From an uncultured Lachnospiraceae bacterium (lineage in GTDB: Bacteria; Bacillota; Clostridia; Lachnospirales; Lachnospiraceae): a stretch of DNA of 61,340 nucleotides. The DNA is taken from the NCBI GenBank assembly GCA_946491665.1, contig CAMLYL010000007.1, positions 1-61,340 on the forward strand, in the 5' to 3' direction. Positions within the stretch are counted from its first letter, which is position 1; every line of letters begins with the position of its first letter. The notes under the pieces were generated by a model that worked only from the letters and a program-made list of their open reading frames with translations, was not told the origin of the DNA and did not search any database. Below, one piece after another: positions 53,853-61,340 of the stretch. The position numbers and the translations under genes were made by a program.

Positions 53853-55586
53853 ATGAAGAAGAATCTGAAAAAAATGGCTTCTTATTACAGGCCGTATATG
53901 AAAATCTTTCTGGCGGATTTGTTTTTTGCGCTGGGAGCGGCGGCGGTTTCGCTGATCGTGCCGCTGGTTGTGCGTTTCATTACATCTGAGGTTGTCTACC
54001 GGGAGAGCGGAGAGGCATTTCAGACCATTATGAAACTGGGAATTGTGCTGCTGGCTCTGATTGTGGGACAGATGTACTGTAATTATTTTATCGCCAATTA
54101 CGGTCATGTGATGGGAGCAAAGATTGAGTACGACATGAGGGCGGAGATTTTTGATCATTATCAGAAGCTTTCATTTACTTTTTATGATGAGCAGAAGGTA
54201 GGGCAGCTGATGTCCCGTATTACATCGGATCTTTTTGATATTACGGAGCTTTTGCATCACGGGCCGGAAAATATCGTCATTTCCGTCATAAAGATTATCG
54301 GCGCTTTCGTTATTATGATGGGGATCAGTCCGAGACTGACCCTGGCTGCTTTTGCGCTGGTTCCGTTTATGCTGATTTACGCCTATGTGTTCAACCGGAA
54401 GATGAAGAAGGCTTTCCGGCTGAACCGGATTAAAATTGCGGATATTAACAGTCAGATTGAAGATAATCTGTCGGGAATCCGTGTGGTAAAGTCCTTTGCC
54501 AATGAGGATGTGGAAAATGAGAAGTTCAGAAAGGGTAATAACGGGTTCCTTGCAGCGAAAAAGAACAGTTACCGGTATATGGGCGGCTATCAGTCCGGGC
54601 TGACAGCTTTTACCATGGCCATTACCGTGGTGGTGATTATTGCCGGCGGCGTAATGATTACGCGGGGAACAGGTACCGTCACAGATCTTGTTACGTTTCT
54701 TCTCTATATCAATGTATTTACTGAACCGATAAAAACGCTGATTGATTTTACGGAGCAGTTTCAGAACGGCTATTCCGGTTTTGAGCGTTTTGCGGAAATG
54801 ATTTCTGTAGTCCCTGATATCCAGGATGGGCCTGATGCAGAACCGATGGAGGATGTAAAGGGAGATATTGCTTTTGAAGATGTAAGTTTTCATTATGCGG
54901 ACAGTGATCAGATGGTATTAAATCATGTAAATCTGTCGGTAAAAGCAGGGGAATATGTGGCGCTGGTTGGCAGTTCGGGGGCGGGGAAAAGCACTCTCTG
55001 CAGTCTGATTCCCAGGTTTTATGACGTCAGCAGCGGCCGGATTACCGTGGATGGGCGGGATGTCCGGAACCTGAAGCTGAAGGATCTGCGAAGACATATC
55101 GGTATAGTGCAGCAGGATGTATATCTTTTTGCGGGAACAATTCTGGAAAACATCAGCTATGGAAAGCCTGACGCCACCCGTGAGGAAGTGATCCGGGCGG
55201 CGAAAGAAGCCAATGCTCATGAATTTATCATGAGTTTTCCGGACGGGTACGATACAGATATCGGACAGCGGGGTGTGAAACTTTCCGGAGGACAGAAACA
55301 GCGGCTTTCGATTGCCCGTGTTTTTCTGAAAAATCCGCCTATTCTTATATTTGACGAGGCGACCTCAGCTCTGGATAATGAGAGTGAAAAAGTAGTGCAG
55401 GATTCACTGGAAAAGCTGGCGGAGAACCGGACGACTTTTGTGATTGCCCACCGTCTTTCTACGATCCGGAATGCCCAGCGCATTCTTGTTCTGACGGATA
55501 ACGGAATTGCAGAAAGCGGTACTCATCAGCAGCTGCTGGATCAGGACGGGATATATAAAAAGCTTTATAATATGCAGTGGGCTTGA
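53853..55586 (+). CDS. ABC exporter, fused membrane and ATPase domains (MsbA/LmrA-like)
   Basis: 577-residue half-transporter that should dimerise. Six membrane helices fill residues 15-310; the ATPase domain has Walker A GSSGAGKST, Q-loop IVQQDVYLFAGTI, signature LSGGQKQRL, Walker B ILIFDEATSALD and the H-loop IAHRLST. Only one half-transporter gene is present, so it is probably a homodimer. It ends inside the -35 box of the downstream GTPase gene. Substrate unknown; lipids, drugs or peptides are possible. Confidence 0.92.
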   Translation: MKKNLKKMASYYRPYMKIFLADLFFALGAAAVSLIVPLVVRFITSEVVYRESGEAFQTIMKLGIVLLALIVGQMYCNYFIANYGHVMGAKIEYDMRAEIFDHYQKLSFTFYDEQKVGQLMSRITSDLFDITELLHHGPENIVISVIKIIGAFVIMMGISPRLTLAAFALVPFMLIYAYVFNRKMKKAFRLNRIKIADINSQIEDNLSGIRVVKSFANEDVENEKFRKGNNGFLAAKKNSYRYMGGYQSGLTAFTMAITVVVIIAGGVMITRGTGTVTDLVTFLLYINVFTEPIKTLIDFTEQFQNGYSGFERFAEMISVVPDIQDGPDAEPMEDVKGDIAFEDVSFHYADSDQMVLNHVNLSVKAGEYVALVGSSGAGKSTLCSLIPRFYDVSSGRITVDGRDVRNLKLKDLRRHIGIVQQDVYLFAGTILENISYGKPDATREEVIRAAKEANAHEFIMSFPDGYDTDIGQRGVKLSGGQKQRLSIARVFLKNPPILIFDEATSALDNESEKVVQDSLEKLAENRTTFVIAHRLSTIRNAQRILVLTDNGIAESGTHQQLLDQDGIYKKLYNMQWA

Positions 55587-55611
55587 CAATTTCGGAATTG
55601 GGTCTTAAACT
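55583..55611 (+). promoter_or_regulatory. promoter of the G3E GTPase genes
   Basis: TTGACA (55583-55588, overlapping the ABC exporter stop) and TAAACT (55606-55611), spacing 17. No Zur box was recognised. Confidence 0.55.
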
Positions 55612-55676
55612 GTTAGTCAGCATAAACGCAGGCAGAATTGTAAGTGATTCACATTTTATGGAAAGAAGGAATAAAA

Positions 55677-56783
55677 ATGACAAAGATTGATATTGTTTCC
55701 GGTTTTCTGGGAGCGGGAAAGACAACTTTAATTAAGAAAATGCTGGAAGAGGTTTTCAAAGATGAGAAAGTTGTTCTGGTGGAAAATGAATATGGTGAAG
55801 TTGGAATTGACGGCGGATTTCTGAAGGATTCCGGCATAGAAATCCGGGAACTGAATTCAGGATGCATCTGCTGTTCACTGGTAGGGGATTTCAGCAGAAG
55901 CCTGAAGGAAGTGATTGAGACTTATCATCCGGATCGGATTCTTATCGAACCCTCCGGCGTAGGAAAGCTTTCAGATGTGATGACTTCTGTTAAGAAAATG
56001 GAAGAAGATCATGGAGATGTGAAACTGAATGCGCTGGTTACTGTTGCCAATGCATTAAAGGCTTCCAAGCAGATGAAGGCTTTCGGGGAGTTTTTTAATA
56101 ATCAGATTGAGAATGCGACGACAATTGTGCTGAGCCGTACTCAGAATACAAGTCCGGAGAAGCTGGAGCTGTGCGTGCAGCAGATTCAGCAGCTGAATCC
56201 GAAAGCTGCGATTATTACTACTCCCTGGGATGAGATTACAGGGGAGCAGATTCTGAAAGTAATTGAGGGGCAGAAGTCCTTTATGGAAGAAATGATGGCG
56301 GAATTTAAGGCGGCTCATGATCACGACCACTGCCATGACCATGATCACGGGCATCACCACGACCATGATCACGAGCATCATCATGATCATGGTCACGATC
56401 ATGACCACCATCACAACCATTGTCACGATCATGATCATGAACATCATCACGATCACTGCTGTGATCATGAACATCATCATGACCACGATCATGATCATCA
56501 TGCGGATGAGGTGTTCACCAGCTGGGGAAGAGAGACTCCTCATAAGTTTACGAGAGAGCAGATTGAAAATATTATGAAGGCATTCTGTGATACAGAAGAG
56601 TATGGAACAGTTCTGCGTTCCAAAGGAATGGTTCCCGCTGAGGATGGAACCTGGATTTACTTTGATATGGTTCCCGGCGAGTACGAGCTTCGTCAGGGAG
56701 AGCCGGATTATACAGGACGTCTCTGCGTGATCGGAACAGAGCTCAATGAAGATAAGCTGGAGACAGTATTCGGCCTGAAATAG
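55677..56783 (+). CDS. G3E/CobW-family GTPase with a long His/Asp-rich metal segment
   Basis: 368-residue metallochaperone-type GTPase. Walker A GFLGAGKTT (9-17), VENEYGEVGIDG, the metal motif CICC (63-66) and the EPSGVG loop are intact. Residues 214-276 hold roughly three dozen histidines alternating with aspartates, a metal-storage or delivery segment, then the CobW C-terminal domain. ATG 55677 has AAGAAGGAA upstream. Zinc is the likeliest metal by family (ZNG1/YeiR-like), with nickel or cobalt as alternatives. A second GTPase gene follows 32 bases later. Confidence 0.9.
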   Translation: MTKIDIVSGFLGAGKTTLIKKMLEEVFKDEKVVLVENEYGEVGIDGGFLKDSGIEIRELNSGCICCSLVGDFSRSLKEVIETYHPDRILIEPSGVGKLSDVMTSVKKMEEDHGDVKLNALVTVANALKASKQMKAFGEFFNNQIENATTIVLSRTQNTSPEKLELCVQQIQQLNPKAAIITTPWDEITGEQILKVIEGQKSFMEEMMAEFKAAHDHDHCHDHDHGHHHDHDHEHHHDHGHDHDHHHNHCHDHDHEHHHDHCCDHEHHHDHDHDHHADEVFTSWGRETPHKFTREQIENIMKAFCDTEEYGTVLRSKGMVPAEDGTWIYFDMVPGEYELRQGEPDYTGRLCVIGTELNEDKLETVFGLK

Positions 56784-56815
56784 AAGGCATGCAGTGAAAG
56801 GAATTGAAGACAGCT

Positions 56816-57760
56816 ATGGATGTACCAGTATATTTATTTACCGGTTTTATGGACAGCGGAAAAACGTCCATGATTACGCAGACTCTGCTGGAAAACGATT
56901 TTGGCGTCGGCGCCCGGTCTCTGATTATCGCCTGCGAGGACGGTGATGTGGAGTATGATGAGGAAAAGCTGGCCGAAAAACTGGCTACTGTAGTAGGAGT
57001 GGATTCCGAGGAGGAGTTTACGGCGGAGTTTTTGAAAGACTGCGACAGGACTATGAAGCCGGATATGGTGTTTATTGAGTATAACGGTACCTGGGAGGGC
57101 GCGAAAATTCTTGAGATGGAGCTTCCGAAGGACTGGCAGATCGTGCAGATTCTGACGACTGTGGATGCTTCCACTTATGAGATGTATTTGAACAATATGC
57201 GTTCTATGATGATGGAGCAGGTGTTTGCCTCGGATGTGGTGATTTTTAACCGCTGTACGGATGAAACTCCCAGGGCGAAGTTCCGGCGGACAGTAAAAGC
57301 ATTAAACCGGAAGGCTCAGATTGTCTATGAGCGGGAGGACGGAAGTATCGATCAGAATGACGATGAGGAGCTTCCCTACGATATCACGCAGGATTATCTG
57401 GATATTCCCGATGAAGATTATGGTATTTTCTATCTTGATGTCCAGGATAATCCCAAACGGTATGAGAGAAAAACCATCCGTTTTCTTGCATTGGTTTACC
57501 GTCCTGAAAAGTTTGGGAAGAAGCCGCTGTTTGTGCCGGGACGTTTTGCCATGACCTGCTGTGTGGAAGATATACAGTTTATCGGCATGAAGTGTAAGTA
57601 TGATAAGGCGGATGAAATTCCGCATAAATCCTGGGTGTATCTGACGGCGCAGATTCATGTGGAGTTTGCAAAGGAATACCGAGGAAAAGGACCGGTTCTA
57701 TATGCAAAAAAAGTAGAGCCTGCCGAGGCGCCTCAGGATGAGCTGGTGTACTTCACCTGA
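56816..57760 (+). CDS. G3E-like GTPase fused to a YcgQ-like C-terminal domain
   Basis: 314 residues. The N-terminal part has a P-loop GFMDSGKTS (10-18) and GTPase layout, but the CxCC metal motif is replaced by an acidic ACEDGDVEYDE segment (39-49). From ~225 the chain resembles the end of YcgQ/TIGR03943 proteins: a FVPGRFAMTCCVEDIQFIG segment, then KSWVYLTAQIHVE and a PQDELVYF end. YcgQ normally pairs with a permease of the YcgR/YraQ type; none is here. The start could be ATG 56816 or TTG 56804. Likely a metal-handling partner of the previous gene. Confidence 0.75.
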   Translation: MDVPVYLFTGFMDSGKTSMITQTLLENDFGVGARSLIIACEDGDVEYDEEKLAEKLATVVGVDSEEEFTAEFLKDCDRTMKPDMVFIEYNGTWEGAKILEMELPKDWQIVQILTTVDASTYEMYLNNMRSMMMEQVFASDVVIFNRCTDETPRAKFRRTVKALNRKAQIVYEREDGSIDQNDDEELPYDITQDYLDIPDEDYGIFYLDVQDNPKRYERKTIRFLALVYRPEKFGKKPLFVPGRFAMTCCVEDIQFIGMKCKYDKADEIPHKSWVYLTAQIHVEFAKEYRGKGPVLYAKKVEPAEAPQDELVYFT

Positions 57761-57801
57761 TTTTTCTGTACGGAAATAAATCTTCTGTGCGGAAAAAGGT
57801 A

Positions 57802-57830
57802 TTGACAAATACAGAGAAAACGACTATGAT
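57802..57830 (+). promoter_or_regulatory. promoter of the tryptophan T-box leader
   Basis: Perfect TTGACA (57802-57807) and TATGAT (57825-57830), spacing 17; predicted start near 57837. Confidence 0.85.
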
Positions 57831-57836
57831 TACTTC

Positions 57837-58110
57837 ATTGATACGAAAAACCAATGACAGAGAAGAGTAGACTTTTTTTGAAATCACAGAGAGCTGCCGA
57901 TGGTGGGAAGGCGGTATGGAGAGATCAGTTGAATGGACTCTGGAGGGCAGTTCTGAAAGGCGCCGAGTAGGAACTGACGGGGAGCGGACCCGTTATCCGG
58001 CCGACGTACATGATTGTGTATGAATGAAAGTGGGCATTATTGTCAATTTGAGTGGTACCGCGATAATACTAGTTTATTACCGTCTCAGGATTTTCCTGAG
58101 ACGTTTTTTT
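57837..58110 (+). ncRNA. T-box leader, tryptophan specifier, upstream of trpXYZ-type genes
   Basis: T-box core AGTGGTACCGCG (58051-58062), Stem I elements (AGAAGAGTAGA, GAGAGCTGCCGATGGTGGGAA, GGCGGTATGGAGAG) and a terminator with CGTCTCAGG (58081-58089) pairing CCTGAGACG (58095-58103) before TTTTTTT. The specifier reads TGG (57934-57936) in the standard GAA-TGG-ACTCTGGAG context, so tRNA-Trp is the effector. The 170 bases between terminator and trpX show only a good ribosome binding site. Confidence 0.92.
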
Positions 58111-58280
58111 GATTGCATGGGAAATTTTGTTCCTGTGCGATCAAAAGAGGCTCTGCTGAGGATCACACCCCGGCGGGACAGAAGATGCCGCCCAGACGGG
58201 AGTCTGTCTTGTTGTATGGAAAATTCCGTCTGGAGAGAGTTGTATGGGCAGAATATTGCCCCAAAAGGAGGAAATGGAAT

Positions 58281-59351
58281 ATGAAAAAGAGAATTGTAAC
58301 ATGTTTATTAACAGGTGTGTTTGCAGCGTCATTGCTTGCCGGATGCGGCAGTACAGGAGGCAGCAGTGCGGATCAGGGATCTGCGGCAGCGGAAGGAGAT
58401 TCCTCCGCTGAATACAAAGTGGGTATTGTAAATTATGTGGATGACGCTTCGCTGAATCAGATTATTGAAAATATCCAGACACAGCTGGATGTCAGAGGAG
58501 AAGAGCTTGGCGTGACTTTCAATTATGAGGATTACTATGATAATGCGCAGGCAGATTCTTCTGTGCTGAATCAGATTGCGGCGGATCAGGTGGCTGATGA
58601 TGTGGATATCATTGTGGCCATCGCCACGCCGGTGGCGATTGTAATGCAGACAGCTACGGAAGGAACCGATATCCCGGTGGTTTTCTCTGCTGTAACTGAT
58701 CCGGTAGGGGCGGGTCTTGTGGAATCCATGGACGCTCCCGGCGGAAATATGACAGGGACTTCTGATGCTTTGGATACGACGGCAATTATGGAACTGATGA
58801 AAGCGCAGAATCCGGATCTTTCTACGATAGGACTTCTTTATGACACAGCGCAGGACTCCTCAGAGGCGGCCATTGAGGAGGCAAAGGCATGGTGTGATGA
58901 GAATCAGATCGAGTATGTGGAAGAGACAGGAAGCACTACAAATGATGTGCAGCTGGCGGCAGAGTCTCTGGCGGCAGACGGAGTAGATGCGGTATTTACT
59001 CCTACTGACAATACGATTATGACAGCAGAGCTTACGATTTATGAAACTTTTGCGGAAGCCGGGATCCCTCATTACTGCGGAGCTGATTCCTTTGCTTTAA
59101 ACGGCGCTTTCTGCGGATATGGTGTAGATTATGCCAATCTGGGTGTTATGACAGCGGATATGATTGTTGATATTCTTGTAAATGGCGAGGATCCGGCGGA
59201 GACTCCGGTACAGACCTTTGATAACGGTATTGCGACTGTCAATACAGAAATCTGTGAACAGCTTGGTTATGATCTTGAGGCGGTAAAGGCTGCCTTCGAG
59301 CCGCTTTGCACACAGGTAAATGAAATTCAGACTTCAGAAGAGTTTGAATAA
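58281..59351 (+). CDS. trpX: tryptophan ABC transporter substrate-binding lipoprotein (TrpX-like)
   Basis: 356-residue extracellular binding protein of the ABC_sub_bind (PF04392-type) family. A signal peptide ends in the lipobox LLAGC with lipidated Cys22; a S/G/A/D-rich linker follows, then the two-lobe domain with VGIVNYVDDASLNQIIENI, PVVFSAVTDPVGAGLV and GAFCGYGVDYANLGVMTADM. AGGAGG precedes ATG 58281; the longer frame lies in the leader. The Trp T-box and the gene order match the streptococcal trpXYZ tryptophan uptake system, which is why tryptophan is assigned. Confidence 0.9.
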   Translation: MKKRIVTCLLTGVFAASLLAGCGSTGGSSADQGSAAAEGDSSAEYKVGIVNYVDDASLNQIIENIQTQLDVRGEELGVTFNYEDYYDNAQADSSVLNQIAADQVADDVDIIVAIATPVAIVMQTATEGTDIPVVFSAVTDPVGAGLVESMDAPGGNMTGTSDALDTTAIMELMKAQNPDLSTIGLLYDTAQDSSEAAIEEAKAWCDENQIEYVEETGSTTNDVQLAAESLAADGVDAVFTPTDNTIMTAELTIYETFAEAGIPHYCGADSFALNGAFCGYGVDYANLGVMTADMIVDILVNGEDPAETPVQTFDNGIATVNTEICEQLGYDLEAVKAAFEPLCTQVNEIQTSEEFE

Positions 59352-59446
59352 AGATACTGCGGTTCACAGACTGCCTGAATGGCGGAGGAAAGTCTGTGAA
59401 TCGTAATATGAGGGAAATCGGATTTTGTTTTCAGGAGGAATAGAGG

Positions 59447-60391
59447 ATGTCTACCTTTTTTACTGCGGCTATTTTTCAGAGCGCGCTGGAACAGGGGCTG
59501 ATTTATGCGCTGATTGCGCTGGCGCTGTTTTTAAGTTATTCTATGCTGAATGTCTGTGATCTTTCTACAGACGGATGCTACACGCTGGGCTGTGCGACAG
59601 GCGCGGTTGTTGCGATTGCGGGGTATCCGGTTCTGGCGATTGTGGCGGCCATGGGAACGGGAGTATGCTCCGGGCTGGTAAATGCTTTTTTACAGACAAA
59701 GATGAAAGTGGAAAGCATGCTGGCTGGTATTATTGTTAATACGGGACTGTATACCATCAATATTACTATCATGGGGAAATCCGTGATCAGTATGAATGAT
59801 ACGGAGACTCTGTTCACCCGGATGCAGGATCTGTTGGAAAATACTCCTCTCGCGGATGCTTCAGATCTGATTCTGGCGTTGATTTTTGCGGTGGTTGTCC
59901 TGGTGCTGCTGCTGTTATTCCTGAATACCAGACTGGGACTTTCCATCCGGGCTACCGGCGACAATCCGGATATGGTGAAATCGTCTTCTATTAATCCTGC
60001 TTTTACCACGACAGTAGGACTCTGCATCGGCGGCGCCATGACTGCTCTGGCCGGATGTCTGATTGGAGAGTATCAGAAATCCTGCGATATCAATATGGGT
60101 ACCGGCATGGTGACTGTGGCGCTGGCGTCTCTGATTATCGGCGAGACAATTTTCGGAAAATGTTCCATCCGGGTGCGTGCTGTGGGCGTTATTGCCGGTT
60201 CCTGTCTGTACCGGGTGATCGTTGCCATTGCCCTGCGCTTTGATCTGCCGGCGACAGCGCTTAAGCTTGTTTCGGCGATTATTGTAGGTGTGGCGATTTC
60301 CATGCCTGCGATCAAACAGATCATTGCTTTCCGAAGAACCAAAGCGGCAGCTGTGGCAAAACGGAAGAAAATGCAGGGAGGTGGAAGATAA
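59447..60391 (+). CDS. trpY: tryptophan ABC transporter permease (TrpY-like)
   Basis: 314-residue permease of the branched-chain-type (LivH-like) superfamily with about eight to nine hydrophobic helices. Family segments are LNVCDLSTDGCYTLGCATGA near the start and the LSIRATGDNPDMVKSSSIN cytosolic loop that contacts the ATPase. CAGGAGGAATAGAGG precedes the ATG. It stands 95 bases after trpX and directly before the ATPase gene, with a basic C-terminus (RRTKAAAVAKRKK). Confidence 0.9.
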   Translation: MSTFFTAAIFQSALEQGLIYALIALALFLSYSMLNVCDLSTDGCYTLGCATGAVVAIAGYPVLAIVAAMGTGVCSGLVNAFLQTKMKVESMLAGIIVNTGLYTINITIMGKSVISMNDTETLFTRMQDLLENTPLADASDLILALIFAVVVLVLLLLFLNTRLGLSIRATGDNPDMVKSSSINPAFTTTVGLCIGGAMTALAGCLIGEYQKSCDINMGTGMVTVALASLIIGETIFGKCSIRVRAVGVIAGSCLYRVIVAIALRFDLPATALKLVSAIIVGVAISMPAIKQIIAFRRTKAAAVAKRKKMQGGGR

Positions 60392-60392
60392 G

Positions 60393-61193
60393 ATGCTTCA
60401 GCTGATTGACATTTCAAAAACTTTCAATAAAGGAACAGTGAACGAAAAAACGGCGTTAAGCCACCTGAACCTGAATGTGAAGGACGGAGATTTCATTACA
60501 ATTATCGGATCTAACGGCGCCGGGAAATCTACGATGTTCAATGCGGTCTGCGGAACCTTTTTTGTGGATGACGGCGCGGTGATTCTGGACGGAAAAGATA
60601 TTACTTATGAGAAAGAGTTTGTCCGGAGCAGATATATCGGCCATTTATTCCAGGATCCCATGAAAGGTACTGCGCCCAATATGAGTATTGAGGAAAATCT
60701 GGCGTTGGCCTATCTGAGGGCTTCCGGCGGACGGGGCAGAATCTTCAGCCGCGTTTCCAAAAAGGAAAAGGATTTCTTCCGTGAGAAGCTGGCGCTTCTG
60801 GATATGGGGCTGGAAGACCGCATGAAAAATCCTGTGGGACTTCTTTCGGGCGGTCAGCGTCAGGCGCTTACGCTTCTGATGGCTACGCTGGTTACGCCGA
60901 AAATTCTTCTGCTGGATGAGCATACGGCGGCTCTGGATCCGGCAACCGCTGAGAAGGTGCTGGAGCTGACGAAAAAAATCGTGGCAGAAAACCACCTGAC
61001 CTGCCTCATGATTACGCACAATATGCAGTCGGCTCTGGAACTGGGCAACCGGACAATTATGATGAATTCCGGAAATATTATTCTGGATGTGGAGGGCGAA
61101 GAGCGGGCCGGGCTGACTGTGGATGATCTTCTGGAGAAATTTAAGGAAGGGGTCGGAGCGCAGCTCGATAATGACAGAATGCTTCTGTCATAA
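60393..61193 (+). CDS. trpZ: tryptophan ABC transporter ATP-binding protein (TrpZ-like)
   Basis: 266-residue ATPase: Walker A GSNGAGKST, Q-loop LFQDPMKGTAPNMSIEENLALA, signature LLSGGQRQALTLLMA, Walker B ILLLDEHTAALDP (H in place of the usual P after the catalytic Glu, common in this subfamily) and the H-loop ITHNM. ATG 60393, behind GGAGGTG inside the permease gene, begins one base after its stop, so the two are coupled. It completes the T-box-controlled importer. Confidence 0.92.
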   Translation: MLQLIDISKTFNKGTVNEKTALSHLNLNVKDGDFITIIGSNGAGKSTMFNAVCGTFFVDDGAVILDGKDITYEKEFVRSRYIGHLFQDPMKGTAPNMSIEENLALAYLRASGGRGRIFSRVSKKEKDFFREKLALLDMGLEDRMKNPVGLLSGGQRQALTLLMATLVTPKILLLDEHTAALDPATAEKVLELTKKIVAENHLTCLMITHNMQSALELGNRTIMMNSGNIILDVEGEERAGLTVDDLLEKFKEGVGAQLDNDRMLLS

Positions 61194-61239
61194 TTGTATA
61201 TTTTATAATCCGAATGCCGGGAAAACTTCCGGCAGTGAC

Positions 61240-61340
61240 GGCGCCTGGTCGGGGCGGCGCAAAAAAAACCATCTCCCCCGGGTTTTTTTTTTTCTGCGGG
61301 GGGGGTGGGGGTATCGCAAAAAAAAATCCCCCCCCCCGAA
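61240..61340. other. low-quality, homopolymer-rich sequence end
   Basis: After a possible terminator (GCCGGGAAAACTTCCGGC, from ~61216) the sequence turns into runs of A, T, C and G up to ten long, unlike anything else in the window. This looks like a poor assembly end rather than biology. No feature is called in it. Confidence 0.7.

Noticed and set aside
56316-56504. Tandem repeat array or CRISPR-like repeats
   Set aside because: The periodicity comes from alternating His and Asp codons in an intact reading frame; there are no spacers.
56055-56543. Met/Val/Ile-rich minus-strand frame resembling a membrane protein
   Set aside because: It is the antisense reading of the His/Asp codon repeats (CAT/GAT) of the GTPase gene.
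58024-58284. 86-codon frame inside the tryptophan T-box leader
   Set aside because: It overlaps the T-box core and terminator; the leader RNA explains the sequence.

Overview
The window reads as chromosomal DNA of an anaerobic, probably spore-forming Lachnospiraceae-type Clostridium (Firmicutes). The evidence is a pyruvate:ferredoxin oxidoreductase gene, the firmicute-style glgC/glgD pair, two T-box leaders, a CIRCE heat-shock element, an early-sporulation sigma factor SigH in the cysS-mrnC-rlmB cluster, and strong AGGAGG ribosome binding sites throughout. No IS element, prophage, CRISPR array or rRNA operon was seen; one tRNA-Leu(CAA) is present. The last ~100 bases are homopolymer-rich and look like a poor contig end.

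Layout. 1-12 kb: 3' end of nifJ, a DegV protein, a thioesterase, purA behind an attenuator-like leader, glgC-glgD, a Gld-like ABC system (ATPase, fused permease/GldG, DUF4340 protein), and on the minus strand a small membrane protein and a YeiH-family exporter with a structured leader. 12-19 kb: SEC-C protein, threonine T-box and thrS, followed by an unusual nucleotidase/guanylate-kinase-like fusion, then fructokinase, HD nucleotidase and esterase genes. 19-23 kb: a divergent pentose locus with a ROK repressor, operator, a FucI/AraA-like isomerase broken by one extra base, and a xylulokinase. 23-29.4 kb: a Csp-like subtilase, a TetM/EF-G-like GTPase fused to a Rae1/YacP-type NYN nuclease, a CAT-family acetyltransferase and a sigma-like protein without region 4. 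29.5-39.5 kb: LysR regulator, aroB, pepD, lysA, tRNA-Leu, an acetate/succinate transporter, CIRCE-controlled lon and a DUF805 protein. 39.6-49 kb: orphan cobI and an FUSC protein (minus); ispF, a NahK-like kinase, cysS-mrnC-rlmB-sigH, DUF554 and CPBP protease genes (plus). 49-61 kb: amidohydrolase remnant, LVIVD-repeat protein, argS behind a terminator-type leader, LUD protein, ABC exporter, two G3E GTPases, and a tryptophan T-box controlling a trpXYZ-type ABC transporter.

The most striking object is the 912-residue protein at 25347-28085. It joins a ribosome-directed translational GTPase, lacking the tetracycline-displacing loop of TetM, to a nuclease domain resembling Rae1, an A-site mRNA endonuclease. 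The usual yacP/rae1 slot between rlmB and sigH in this same window is empty, the two genes overlapping by 4 bases, so the nuclease appears to have been moved onto its own ribosome-targeting GTPase. A ribosome-rescue or mRNA-cleavage function is inferred, not shown.

A second theme is leader-RNA control: two T-boxes (Thr, Trp), terminator hairpins lying just after the promoters of purA and argS, and a multi-hairpin leader before the YeiH gene.
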